This document shows positions 48,001 to 63,000 of a stretch of DNA of 64,000 nucleotides, piece after piece; positions within the stretch are counted from its first letter, which is position 1; each line of letters starts with the position of its first letter. The DNA is taken from positions 4,278,001 to 4,342,000 of the forward strand of contig NC_069105.1 of NCBI RefSeq assembly GCF_947172395.1, in the 5' to 3' direction. A model generated the notes under the pieces. It was not told where the DNA came from and did no database searches. It worked only from the letters and a program-made list of their open reading frames with translations. Made by a program: the position numbers and the translations under genes. The DNA is from Bicyclus anynana (Eukaryota > Arthropoda > Insecta > Lepidoptera > Nymphalidae).

Positions 48001-51000
48001 CCTCCATCAGTAATTCCTGTCCATGGCTTCCGACAAGAGTTTTGGAAAGGAAAGGCGCGAAGTCCAGCATGATCTCCCTCAGCAGCGGACAGACCGGACC
48101 CAGCGCCGTCTCCAGCTTGTGCGTGAGGGACGCTTCCCGGGACACGCCCTCCGCGGACATTGATGCGTTCATGGTGAGCCCGGCGAGGGTTTCATTGTCC
48201 TTTGAACAATCAAACATAAGCCTTTCACTGCTATGATTTGCTTACATTATGTTGGTTATTTTCCTTTTCTGATGGTAAGCGGAACACCATCGGCTATAAA
48301 CAGAAGACTTTACAGGAATTGCGAAGAACACGACCTACAAAATGGCATGTGTCCATCTACCCTTTTAAAGGCTCCCACTAAAAATAAGCACAGCAGCTAG
48401 ATGCAGTTTTATGCTGACCTTTATTTGGTCAGTGGGCTTTTATTATTGTCTGTATTTGTTTTTTTTTTGCACAACTTTGTTTTTAGTTTTACTAACCGAA
48501 TCAAAATATTTTTCTTCTTCTTTCTACCAGAGCCATAATCTAAGTAAGCCTCATGTACCTGTACAGACAACAATGCGCTTTAGACTAAAACATGCAATAC
48601 TGCTTGACGAACGAACTTTTCCAAACGAACTCTATATAACAAAATTTTTGGAGGACAAATAGCAGAATCTATCAAAATAATGCTAACGCTTTTCCCTAAA
48701 CCCAAAATAAATAATTTCATTCGATTATTATTTTTAGATCTATCAATTCATCACCAAGCAGCAAAAAATTGCTGTGAAATAATTGACTTTTAATTTTATT
48801 GAAACCAACTCACCGGATGTAAATGTCGTTGTGCAGTTTGTAAACTTCTGTTCTGGTGACGCTGAGATATGTGGTGATGTTCTGTATTTCTCATGTGAAT
48901 TTGTTTGTCTATATCTGAAAAAAAATAATTATTCTGATAACCTGAAACCTAAGATCAAATGAAGTCTAATGTTCCTTGACAGCATTACTCATAGTAGGGA
49001 AGCTAATAGCAAGCATTGCGCCTGCGGACGCCAGTCACGATATAATTGTCTGTGTTGTCTTACATATCGCTAGATAGAGCAATATTTTTTCCGCTATTGG
49101 TAGACATTATATATCCCTCTCTCATCACAAGATATAGTAGGCATTAACGCACTATGAGCGTACTGAGCCGACGAGCAAGTGGTGAAAAATTATCCTTCCT
49201 TTGCCAAGTGTAAAAGGGACATATAGCTCGGTTTACTTGACTGACGATGGTCCAAAAAGTCTTGAAGAAATTGGGACTCTCTGACTCATGAAAATAATTT
49301 AGTTGGCGTCTATTGATTGCGAAAGAAGAGCCCTTGAAACGGAAACATGCTAGGAGAAGACAAGAGAACAAAGAAAACGAAGAAGACGGTACTCTACAAG
49401 GGCAAATGTACTATGTGTATTACCTTCGTGATCTCTCGTCCGACCCGTGATTGTGGCGGGCCCTCGTTCGCCGTCCTCGTTTAGGTTCACGTCCGTCCAT
49501 GATTCATCATTGCTTACCTGGAATATTGGAAACCAGTCATTTAATGCTAATTTCTAAAATAAAGACGTCGGCTATTCATGGATAAAAGGATTTCATCATC
49601 AGCATGGCCGCCAAAGGAGGTCCACTCAGGATATAGACTTTTTAAAGGTTTTTTCAAACACAGCGGCCCTGCGCTGCATCCAATCATCGGCTATCTACGA
49701 CACCTTTAAAGTCATCAGTCTTTGTTCTGGGCGGTCTTTTTTGCGGGATTACAATTCCAGTACTTTACGTAATAATAACCAAATTATTTGTACTTTTTTA
49801 GTAGAATACACCAACTATGAAAACATTTAGATAATAAGAATCAAGACATAATATTTAAATTAAGATTATTACATTAGAAAATTAATTCAAAGAATAAATT
49901 CTGAGATTTTCAATCCTCCGCTATTGGAATCAACAAACATTATTTACTTCGTTCTATAGTATCGGGTATAGGGAAAGGATAAGAATCTAGGTAAATATTA
50001 AACTTTCAACTTACAGGATGTTTATTGTCATCTAGAGCAATCTCGCTAGACGTCTCGGGGTCATTGTTTGTAGTTTCCGTGGAGTTGAGGTGGAAGGAGC
50101 CCGCGTCTTCTATCGAGTCCACGCTCTGGTGATTTTTGATTACACATACAGTTAGTTTTACATTCAATTAAGCATTGTCAAAGCTTTTTTTCTCTCCTTT
50201 GTTATAGAGAAATCCCGAATATGAACTAATTAATAAGATAAACTTGTATTAGTCAACGTTTATTTTGTACTTTCGTATAGGTAACCTATGTCTATGTATT
50301 TATAATTTTTTTATTGAAATCTCAGTAACAAGACGATCGGTTAGTTTTATTACTAGTTTAGGTTTCATCTTAGTTATGCCAAAGTTTATTTAGTTCCATT
50401 CAGTAAGACAATATTATAATATTTTATTCATGAGATAAGCATTAAATATAGAGCATTTACAGTTGCGTTTTCTTTTAGTCCAGTCCTTAGTCTATCCTTC
50501 GCGACGTAAATGGAAACAAGTCTGCTTCACCACTAGCATAAATGTAACCAAAAAACTTTCAGCGAAAAGCAAATGAAGCTGAATTGGTAAGTGTAGTCAT
50601 TTCCTTACCTGAAGAGTCAATTATGTAGATAAATAAAATGTTTGAATACATTAAAATATGTGTTCAAAAATTAACTATAATTAACTTTTCTCTAATAATA
50701 ATAATTATTATAGAAATTTATTTTATATAATATATATAGTAAAATTTATAGTGATTAGGCACGTAATACGTATACATTTTTGATTACACAGTCTTTCACA
50801 ACATCTTGAACTATATAAGTGCAAAAACACTTTAGTGAGTAATGCATTAGAACTACAACTCTCAGAAATGGGTAACGAAAAGCACAGAACTTGATCAGGA
50901 AACAAATTACTAATTAGTTTTTTGAAATACCTATTTGATTTAAAACCATAAAATAGACACATCTGTATGACTTTTTTTTCAAGTAACTTGTAATAGTTTT

Positions 51001-54000
51001 CCTGCCCAAGTTCCAAAAGTGATCATGTAAACTAAATAAAGGTGGAGAAGCGAAGCTAAAATCATGCAATATCACACAATACATAATATAAACTACCCAT
51101 GCAGAACTATGAATGCTATAAGATGCACAGAAGATTTTTCATTCTCTATGGCACTGAGAAAAGAAATAGTAGGTAATAAATACGAGTAAATTGGATAGTA
51201 TTCTATGACTTTAGCAAAGTCTTGATGTGAACCATAATTTAGTACTGATGTGTCAGTAAATTGGGTATGTGCGTTTTTCTTGAGGGTTCAACGCTGATGT
51301 AATTATGAAATTCGGTACAATAATTATATTGGTGCTTCACGGTTTTAGGCTATTAATTTATGATGGTAAAAAGTCCTACCTTCCTTTCATATATAAACAT
51401 TTTATAGACATTAGAATAGTAAAAATTAAATCCCGTTACTTGCTTTAAAATATCGATAATATATTTTTTTTCTAGCCTTATTATTAATAGTTTTTGATAC
51501 TTAAGCTACTTAGCGTAAAGGTGTGGTTATTTTTATTTACATACATTTATACCTATATCCATAATATAGTGTCAGTGGGACAGCGTTAGCGTACAGTGTG
51601 TAGACCTATATAAATTGCGCGCCGTGTCATTTGTTCAAGTTATACTTTGAATCACAAGCTTGTGGAATTTCTGTGCATTGTGGAAACCCATAATACTCTA
51701 TCTTTAAACATGATTTTAGGTTCAATATGTTGATTAAACTCTTATGTATAGTTTTTTCGAGCACTTCTTTATCTCTTTCTTTTTATACAAAAAAGACAAA
51801 GACGTAAAAACTAAACAACACAATAGGCTAGTTGACACTTTTATAAAAGGGTCTTAAATTGCTCATTAGCGTTCTGCTAAATTGAAGAAATAAAATATTA
51901 TATTTTTTTAAACATGAATAAATAAAAATTTCAAATTTAAAATATTTTTTTTTACATTGGAAGCCAAAACCAGGACGGTCTACATTTTAACTGTTAACCA
52001 AACGGAGTGTTTGACAGTTTGACGTTTAGACATTCCTTTAATAATATCAAGTAACATATTGACGTCACAAAATGGACGACAGCGTTTTTGACGTTTTGAA
52101 AATTTAATTAAAATCTAAAAAATTCTTAACTTTTATTAATTAATATCCGTTATTTCACTAATTTAATATTGTTTATATTAAATTTGATTGATGAGTCAAC
52201 TACCCTATGTTATGAAAATTTTATTTCGTTGTTCGCCGTATTACCAGGCTTCCATAAATCATCAGTAGGTGTTCACACTAAGTGGCGGTGTTTAATCCAA
52301 CGTGTACAAACCAGGTTCACGACAGAGACCGTTATCCCCGACAGTGTTTTGGACCTTGCGCTGGGAGGCTTACAACAGGACATAAAGTTTATTTAATAAT
52401 TTATTCAATTAATATTAGGGAATATTTTATAGCAGTTTTGGTTCTTAAAAGACATTTTAACTGCGATATTCGCACTAGATGAGATCGCTGCTGTTTTTTT
52501 TTTCATAATAATCTAAATAACAAAATTATACAATAAAAATAGTTCTAAAGAAACAACACACTGAATTACTTAAGGGATCTATTGACGTCACTAACGAAGT
52601 AAACAGCTAAAAAACTGAATATTAAAGTAGATGAGAGTGATAGACCCCGTAGCGGTGAGTTCTAGGGAGCACCCAACACCAAAGTTCCCGTAAGGCCACC
52701 ACAAACTCGGAAAGAAAATCGTATCAACTAATAGAAGGACAGATCGAACCAACCTATAACCCTCAACTGACCTTCTGTTTGGGCTGAGTCTTCACTCGAA
52801 GACTCGATTTGAACAGCGGCTCCTCTTTCTCAGAGCACGGCGTGAGGGCCAGTTCCGCCACCTTCGGCTTGTCCCCGGCATTGGGTTTCACCTCGTCAGT
52901 CGTGGTCTCAATCTTAGCGACGCCCTCTTCCGTCCCATCCTTCATTAATTACACGCGCCGGCAAAATAAGAACCAATGTATGAAGCGTCCAATGTAACAA
53001 ACGAATCACATTCACGTATCCAAACAAAAACCAATGATGGCCAATGTACTGAGCAAATCAAATTCGCGAAAAATAATTTATGATGTCTGTTTAATGTACT
53101 TCTGAAGGGGGCATGCATCAACAACATCGAAGGAATATCCTATTTCTAATAATAGTTTTAAAAGATTTTGTGACCTCTAAACTACTAGATTGTCATATTT
53201 TATCGTAAAGTTTAAACTGCATGCTTAGTACCTTCAACAGCAATACATTACCCTTAAGAATTTCTGTATACTGCAATCGTAAGGTTGATATTCGAATACA
53301 TTTAAGCAAAATTTGTTAACATTTCAAAATACGAATACACTCAAAGCGTTCTAAAACATAATAAATATCATAATATAAATATCAACCTTAATTGTATTGA
53401 AGCAATAAAGTCGATCATTATTATATCTACTGAAATAATTTTTCCATAATCAAATACTTTGGGAACTTACTATTTAAAAATTATAGACAATGTCATCTAT
53501 TAGAATAACATAATGGAGGAAAAAGGGAGGATATCTATTAGCAAATTAGTACATGCCATATTTATGTTGACGTAAACCACATTAAAATCTAAACGGCAAA
53601 CAAAAGACGAACTGAAAGCCTTACCTTCATAGAAGGGGAGTCAAGCTCATTTATCGTAGAGTTATTTTCGTCCACTACGATCATGGCATACTCCACGTCA
53701 TCACCGTTGTGTTCTAGAGGAATAAATATCAAATTAAAATATTAAATACAAAATTAACATATAAATAATCACATTGTACCACACCAAATACGCCGCAAGT
53801 AACCATTTTTAAATATATTCTTGAACGCGATTTATTACTATGTGTTATCCAAATACAGATTGCATAATTTGAAAAATTGCGACGATTTTGATGTGGACAT
53901 ATGTGCGCGCATAAAATGTCTTCACACAACATTGATGAAGCTCGAACAAAGCAGTTGATTTCCTATATCAGTAAATACTTTTGTTTCTAAAATGTATATC

Positions 54001-57000
54001 AATACTAACGAACTAAGCCAGTACCAGAGATATTTTGATTGATGTCTAATCTATTTTTTCGTCACGAAAGATGAAACCTAAACTCCAGCCTTTATGCATT
54101 TCAAGTTTCGTGAAGGACGATCTACTATAGACCTTACTACTTAATTTGTAAGTAAATGTGCTGAAGAGAAAGCTTTTTATTCAATTTAGAAAATAAATAA
54201 TCAAATCTATTATTTTATGAACTAAAAATGTCTACTTTCACGGTTCGGAACAAAGATACACTTTAACAAAATTATTGTCAAATCAAAATGTGCACGTTAA
54301 TTGACAAAAACGACAAACCAAAACGTACTGATTTAAAAAACACTATAATAATAACAAATTAAAACGCATGCAATTATCAATGGTTGATGATGACACTAAA
54401 TTGAATGATGACGCAAAGAATATTAACAAAATAATCATGTCAGCGAAGCCTAAGCGGTGCTATTAACACTGTTTTGTCTGCGAAATTGCGAATAATTTCA
54501 AAGTAAAACTTTAATTATAATTGTATATAAAGTTTGAAAATATTCTCTTTCATATCTCTATAAAATCGTCTAATTGTTGTGCATTTTATTGTTTCAACAA
54601 AATCCGTTTCTATAGACAAAACAATGTATGCAAACATCGACCACAACACAATATTTAAAACGTCCGCATTACAACCCCTGAATAATTATTCTTGTAACTG
54701 GATTGTTACAAATGAGTAGCCCAATATTTTTAAGCAAAGCGCCACTGATGCTATATTGAGCGATTACTCATTTGTAAAACCTTTATTATACGAGTTCTTC
54801 AAGAGAAAGAAAATAAAAAAAATTACTTTCATTACAGAACGATAAAAATTAAATTAAAAAAGTGGCAAGTGAACCACAATGTCATCGCACAAATTGTCTT
54901 TCATTCTTTGGAATGCGGATAACGAATTTGATAATTATTATACGGTTTATAAGAGTATTGTAAGTATTTTTTTTATTTGTAGAATGTTTCGTAACGTTCA
55001 TCAAAGGTATACTAAGCTCTCTTCTCTTTTTATGAAATGGGATGATAATGATGATGACATTTTTAACTATCCTTAGCATCTCATAATCGTGACAGTAAAT
55101 CAAAATGGTAGACGCAGGTTCTGTGAATACGGTCGACAAAAACCTTTTACGTAACCAAAATACTGAATGCCTTTTGTGATTCCAGACTTTTTATATTTTG
55201 ACGTTTATAATTTAATACATTTTGTAATACGGATGTTTGTCTGGGCCGCGTTTACCTGCGTGCGCGCGGTGGAAATTAGCGATGCGAGCGTGCGCGTGCG
55301 TATTATTGTTAACGTGTTGGCCGCAATCGAGCTTGCAGTGCGAGTGGCGGTGAGCGGGGTGCCCACCAGGCAGGAACTGCGGGTACACGTGGTGCGACCA
55401 TTGCGGGAACAGCGGCCGCGACCCTGTCGCCCCCGCGCCGGCCCCACGAGGTTACCGAGGGAGCGGAATCAGGGCCGATCAGGATTATCAAGGAAAAGAT
55501 GGGACAGGAAAGAAAAAAGGGCAGAATTTGGGCGAATTCCGATTATTAAGTAAAAGATAAAACAGGAAAAAAAAGGCGACAGAGAGACAGACAGAGGATT
55601 AAGTGTGGAAGGACAAAACAGAAGAAGAACACAACCATTATGTTAAACGGAATGAAACCAAAGAACCGAAGGGGATGAATTACAAATTAGAATAACGAGA
55701 TATAAATTTAAGGATTACAGAAGAAATTGTATCAACCAAGAGTACCGTTCAAAGTAAAATAAACATCAGTAAATAATACACAAAAATAGTTGAAATACAG
55801 GACAAGAAAAAAAATGGTACATATAATAAGAAAGAAGGACGGGCACGTAATCAAATGCGCAAATAAAGAAACAACATGAATGATTGTAATGCGTTAAAAT
55901 TAAAATATATACAACAAATATACAAATGTGAAGTGGCAAATTAGATATCAAAAATGATAAATCGCCCGAGGAAGGAAGGAAGAAATAATATAATTAAGAT
56001 TTTTTTTCAAGAAACAAAATTAGATAGCGCAAAAGGATCAGTTGAAGGAGACAAAGGAGGAATACAAGGTATAATTTGACATATAAACGACACAGAATAT
56101 GTAAAAGTTGTTGATGTTTGGCATATATACAAATCGTTTGCATGAATTCAGTGTGTCGAGGTTATTGCATATTGCGTGTACGCATGTAGCATGTTGCGTT
56201 CATATACGCAGTGTAGGCAGTGAAAGTATCGTAGATTTTACCAGTGTCCCAAATCGTGACGCGTTTTTCAAGCGGCGTGAAAAAAGGGGAAAAACACCAC
56301 TTCAGATAATATACAATTAAATTAGTATATCTTCGTGTTCCTTATAACGGTCAAAAGAAGAGAAAGTCGTCCTGGATTTATCGAACATCTCTAGAGAGAT
56401 TTAGATCACTAGGCTATCCACCAACAGAATAAATATTACCCAGCAAGAGTAAAATACCATCATCATAGCAATAACAAAGATGCGACGATAGCAATATTGT
56501 TGTGTTTACTGATTTAAATCCCTATGAAGAATAACATTTATATTTTGTAACAATTTCTACTTTTGACCGTATATCACGTGACCATTATTTTATATTTTGG
56601 TGAATTAGCTTCCTTTAAGAAATTTAATATAATAATAGTGATAATATTGTCATATAAATTGAATAGTGCGACTAAGCGTTATATTGAAGAAGCGGAATTA
56701 TGAAATTATAAAAATTTAATTTGATGGAATATGATTTTCGTAAAATAATAAATAATAATTGGTCAAAAAAGTGAACAAAACAATATATCGTTTGTCCTAG
56801 GATGAAATGATGAAATATTTACAAATATACCTACATAAAAATCTACAAAATAACAATATAATCGTACACTACACCTAAGACTTAGATTCCTTTAATTTGA
56901 TCATTAAAAACCATCACTACTTACTGCTGAAAGGAGTTAAAAATTTCAAAAAAAATGATGAAATTATAACGATATTTCACTATAGCAACAAACAGGCACA

Positions 57001-60000
57001 AACGTCTTCAACATTCTTTGAAAATTTTACGAATACAAAACCGTAAACAACATGACATTGTTTAATTACAAAAAGTAAAGCTTCAACAATCAATATTGCT
57101 CATCCAGAAACAAGTAGTACCATTGCTTTGCAAATCACGTGTTTTACAATTAAAGCAGCGATGACAATACTGGCTCGAAGATTGTTATTTAAAAATTATT
57201 ACCTCAAACAGGAGAACATAAATTCTGGACAAGCTATTTTTACTTATCAAGACAAACTAAAAATGAATCTCAAATTAAATCTACTCGTAAATGATTTCCT
57301 CTGACAATCATTTATAAAGTAAACATACCGTGGTGTTCATGAGAATGGTGGACTCTCCGCGCGCACTCTTGTTGCGTGTGCGCGGGCGGCTCTAATATGT
57401 CGCGGTACTTTGACACCATCAGCACCGATATGAAGTATACTATCGCGAGCGATAGGAACTGTGCTTGCTTCGTCTCCTCCTGTAATTATATCCGGTTATA
57501 TTGCATTACAAATCAGACGAAAATCAAATATTGGAAGCAAGAATTGAATACAACATCGACAAAGCTGATTATTCTATTAAAGATATACGAATAAAGAGAG
57601 AGAGAGAGAGGCAGAGAGAACTCATAGTTAGATAAATTACGCTAATTAACGTTATTGGACGATAATATCTTAGCCTTAATAATATTCATTTATACGTTTA
57701 GAATGAAACAAACTACTTAGTAGTCACATAGGTAGCACAGATTGTAATAATACGGACTTACTAGATAAGATTAAAGTCTAACAGAAATATTTAAGATCAG
57801 GTAATCGTAAAAAAGACTAGAAATGGCGGTATAACCATTTATCTATCGGTGTCGGGCAGCAATGACACACGGTACGATCAAGTATGGCTCTGTCATCATC
57901 AACCCAAAGGGTGGCACATGAAAAAGAAGGCCTTTAGTTCCCGGCGGCTCCACTTCTCCTGACAACGGTAGAAGTCAAGGGGTTGCTAAGAATCTCCGAG
58001 TGACAACGGGCTACCAAAAACAACTGGCCTAGAATCAGGATAACTTTTCTACATAGGCAGGCCATCACAGGGCAGCGTCGGATTTCTTGTCAAAAGAGCT
58101 CTCATTGATAGCGTCATAAAATTATCCAGTGTCTCTTCTCGAGTCGCTCATTTCATAACAAAACCAACAAAAAGAAACTTTTTTATGTTTCAGGTATATG
58201 CGCCAACTTCAACGCACTTAGATACTGACGTCGAAATAATGTACGACGATAACAGAGCCTTGAACAATACCATCAAATCCCATTTCAACCTTAATATTGG
58301 TAATTAACACGAAAGTGGACATGCACTTAGAATGGTTAAGTCTTAAACTAAGTCCCTAATGATGAATTCGTTCTTTAAGAAACCACCTCATAGGAAGTGG
58401 ACTTAGAAAATCCCCGATAATGTTACAAAAATGAGATAGACTTCATCAATATATAAATAACAGACAAACGCTACATATTTAGGAATGTGACAGTGATTAG
58501 CAGGTTCAACACAGGAAGAGATCACCGCCTGGTTCGAGGCACTCTAAATATAAAATGTAAATTAGAAATTAGAACGTCGTTTGATGAAGCTTCAAACTCA
58601 AGCTTGTGCCGAACAGTTTCACCTAAAGCTTCAAAATAGATTTGAAGGTTTAGGATCCACAGTGGATATTGAGGAAGATTTCCAAAATTATCAAATATCA
58701 TTTAGAACAAGGGCTACAAGCTCTGTGGGACAAGGTCTCAGGGCAGAAAAGCATAACCCGCAGATGAGACGTTAGACCTTATGAGAGAAAGGCGCGAGAA
58801 CGGACAGTCTTCACCGACAGGACAACATGCTCTATCTACACAAAAGTCATAGCATCAATACGTTGGGATCTTCAGTGCTTAAGTACCCAGAATATACAAA
58901 GTGCTATAGAAGCAAACCGAAGGTTTAAACTATTTGCACAAAGTTTTGGAAGGTGACAAATGGAATCTGGGGAAAGGAAAGCCCCAGGAGAAGACGGAAT
59001 CACCTAAAGAGAAAAGAGATTTTTTGGTTCTGTTATCCAGAGTGGGAGAATTCCGAAAGGCGTGGAACAAGAGCATAATAGTGAAAAAGGTGATAACACA
59101 TTTCTAAAAAAGTACAGCCCCATTTCGCTCCTAAGTCACATTTACAAGTTGTTTTGAAGGGTCAGTACGAACCAATTATCTCGAAGACTAGACGATTTTC
59201 AGCCACCAGAGCAAGCCGGGTTTCAGAGTGGCAGATGGAGTTCAGACATTGAGGCAGGATATACAAAAGCCTCTCGAGTACAATCAGCCTCAGAGTCTAG
59301 CATTCGTGGACTATAAGAAAGCTTTGGATATTACTGAATCTGGGCTGTTATGGAGTCCCTGCAGAAATCCCAAGTAGATTGGCGATAGATTGAAGTGTTA
59401 AAATATCTTTACAGCGCTGCGTTTGTGTCAGTTCAAGTACAAGGTGTATTTGTAAGACCGATCCAATCGTATCTTAGAATGACAGAGGGATGTATTATCT
59501 CCAAACTGTTTTCGAATGCTGTGGAAGTTGTCTTTAAAACGCTAGATTGGGAAGAACATGGCATCAACGTAAATGGCGAGCAAATTTCGCACCTTCACTT
59601 TGCCGATGATATTGTCATCATTGCAAGTTCGTTGCAGGAACATCAAGACATGCTGGATAGCCTTCATGATGCTTCCCAACTTGTTGGTCTCCGAATGAAC
59701 CTGGACAAGACCAAGGTCATGTTAAATGATCTAGTCGCTCCGGGACCTATTACTGTTGATGGCTCTTCCTTCGAAGCTGTTCGTTAATATTTAACATTTG
59801 GATAGAAACAGCTTCAAGTAGGAGACTGATCGGAGAATACAGTTGGGGTGAGTAAGCTTCGCCTAGTCTTCTCGTCACCAACACCACAATATTTCAAGAC
59901 GAAAGTCCAGACCAGTGCATTCTACCAGTCATAACTTACGGTGCCAAAACGTGGACACTGACAGCAAAGCTAGTCCACAAACTCCAAGTCGCTCAGCATG

Positions 60001-63000
60001 CTCTGGAGAGAGCTGTGCTTGGAATCTCTTTCAGGGATAAAATCTGGAATGAAGAGATTCGACAAAGAACGAAAGTAGCTCTCAGGGCAGTACATTGAAG
60101 TGGCAGGGCTGATCATGTCTGTCGGATGACCGATGGTCGTTGGAGTCGTACGATCCTTGAGTGGAGACCGCGTCTCGGTAAGCAGAGTGTGGGCGCCCCC
60201 CCGCTAGGCAGAGCGACGACCTCCAGAAGGTGGCTGGCATAGATTGGATGTAAAAAACCAAAGATAGAGCGGGCTGGCGCTGCTTAAAAGATGCATATGT
60301 CCAGCCTAAATGCATAATTGTTGGTGGTGATGATGATGATGATGATGATGACAATACCGGAAGGTACAGTGGGTAGCAGGACCATGACCGAATTTAAAGA
60401 TAACTGACACCGTAACGCATTGCATGCAAGTAATGAGTTGACAACAGATATGACGATTACTAGATAAAAATATTGAATACTTACAACATCTCTGTAAATG
60501 ACAGCGCGGAGCCTATTCACGTCCATGTCTTGAAGAAGTCTCTCCGGGTCTTTTACTGGACTCGAAGCATCTGCTAGACTGGCCACCACGCTCTGCAGTA
60601 GGTATGCATTAAATGTATTTGAACAGTTGTGAAAAGTTAACTGACGTAAGACCTCAAATTAAAAACAACTAAAACTAAAGTATAAGTAATCTAAAACTTC
60701 GCTATGACTTGTTGCATGTATGCAAGATGTTGTAGCTATTAGTACCTATTCCATTTTATACATACCACAGATTTTCCGTGATAGTCGAATATAGTCGTTG
60801 ACATAAAAGTAACTGAAAAAATATTTCATAAAAGTAACTGAAAAAATATTACTTATTGATAAGTTTAGACTGAATATAAAAAAGTAAGATTGTCTTCATG
60901 ACGTAAAATCGAATATTTTGCTTCTTTTTCACATATAACGTACAATATTAGAACAAAGAGGGTCCTAGAACATACATGGAAGCATACCTTGGGCGAAGGT
61001 GAATCGTTCCGGTTGTTTCTCGCGGCGGCGCATCGTTGTCGCTCTTTACACTCGAGACAATTTCGCACGGCGCACGTGCACACCTGTTGACAAATGTCGC
61101 TACAACTACAGCTACACTCTCTACTATCATCTATACCAGGGTTTCTCAAACTTATGGCTTCACATACACCATTAAAGATTTTAGATGGCAGCGAGCCCAT
61201 CACAAACTCTTAATTACAATAAACAAATACAATCAAAAGAAATTATTTTCTGGCAGTCATCAAGCCTTCATTATATATCATGGCGCAAAACCCCCGTCAT
61301 ATAGCGAAGCCATAGGGATTCGGGTTACTTTGAGAAACCCTGATCTATACTAATGCTACATATTCACCAACATGCCAAACAATATGAGACTGAACCCATC
61401 CAACTTTAGTAACCAGCTAATTGGTAAAAGGAAGTAATTATTTTCATGTAAAAACAATGTTATAATGGGAGCTAGTCTCTAATTCCAATGACATAAATAA
61501 CCTGCTATTTGTACTCCTGATATGGCATTACTTGTCTGACTTATTTTTTAACATTAACCATTCAAAAGATTTTGTAGAGAAGTACTGCCAAATATAAAGC
61601 ACACGTCCAAAAGAAGAAAGAGTTCCTACTATTTGCTGTTGAGAGATATGATAGATTTAAGAAAAAAAATAACTAATTCATAGTATTTTGGATACTCCTA
61701 ATACCTATCTAAGGTTTTTCAAAAAAGAGACACTCAAACTAAACATATTCTCAGAGCATATCTCGACATCTAAAAATATTAAACAAGATGTAGAAAAACA
61801 CATGTCACGTAAGAGAAACAGAAACAAATAACTAAACATATAAGTGAAATACTCGTATCTATGAATGTACGCAACACTTTGTCATCCAAATCAACGATCC
61901 TTCTAAGTACTACGAAGGTGTATTGTATTATGGTATGAACATACTGGTTTTTCATTAATTGATTACAATTACAGCTACATTTAAAACGTACCTACAAATA
62001 ATCTGTCCCAATTAAGGCTATGTCTAAAATAAATAAAGTAAAACTCTACACGCCAAAATGCAAGTTCGTTCCGAATCAGTTTACCCGAGTTACACAAAAT
62101 CATCATCATTTTGCATCGATCTGTTATTAGCACGATTGTGACAACATATATTTAGATAATTTAAATTATTCGGATTTTTTGGCTTGAAATCGGCTTGATT
62201 CCATCCACCATGTAATCTTGTAGCCATTTACGACTTGTTCAGAGCGATCTAAAATTTTGGCGCTCTTGTCCCCTAGAAAATCTAGAAATTTCCACCCACC
62301 AATCGTAAGCACTGTCTCAGAATCCCTCCGCTAGACATATTCTTCTCCGCCTCCAATTCGGCAAAATTCAAAGCGCTCGCGAAGATCAGAACATCGGCCA
62401 TAGACACTAGCCTCTGTAGGAATGTAACTGCCACTTCTACCGGCATGCCTTGAGTAGGTTCGATCACGTCCAATTCGTTCTGAAATCGAAAAATTATAGC
62501 ACCATTTAAAAATAACTGTCTTACTTTAACAGCAGATTTTCGTATTTTATGGTAAACAATAAAAATTTATATTTATATTTCCTTAAGAAGTAGTACGGAG
62601 CCAACAATTAATAAAGGGGATTGTGCTTTATTATTTTAATATTGAATCGTGAATTGAAGATGCAGTATTGATCTTCAAAGAGAAATCAAATAACTTACAT
62701 TAGGCGATGTGGCAGAAGCAAGCAAGGGCAACAATCCACCGCAGGCGATGATCAAGTTGTCAGCAAGTTGACTTATCAAATGAACCGTGTTTACAACAAA
62801 TATCGCATTCTCGCTGCTGTTCACGAAGTCTATCACGGACTTGGTCGAATGGCTCCGCCACACCTGTAATATATTACATAAGTGCGTTCACTTGAAAATT
62901 ACATATACAATAATATTAACAAAATAATTTTGATATCTTAGTAAGAACTTTGCTTCTTGCAACACAACAAAGTTCTTGAAAAACTCGCTTGATATCTTCA

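Noticed and set aside
57360..57479. Membrane anchor in exon E7 (hydrophobic FLSLAIVYFISVLMV)
   Set aside because: This stretch is a conserved helix in a cytoplasmic armadillo-like region of the neurobeachin family, not a known transmembrane segment.
61036..61353. 105-codon + strand frame
   Set aside because: Covers antisense of exon E5 plus the hAT MITE; no protein features.
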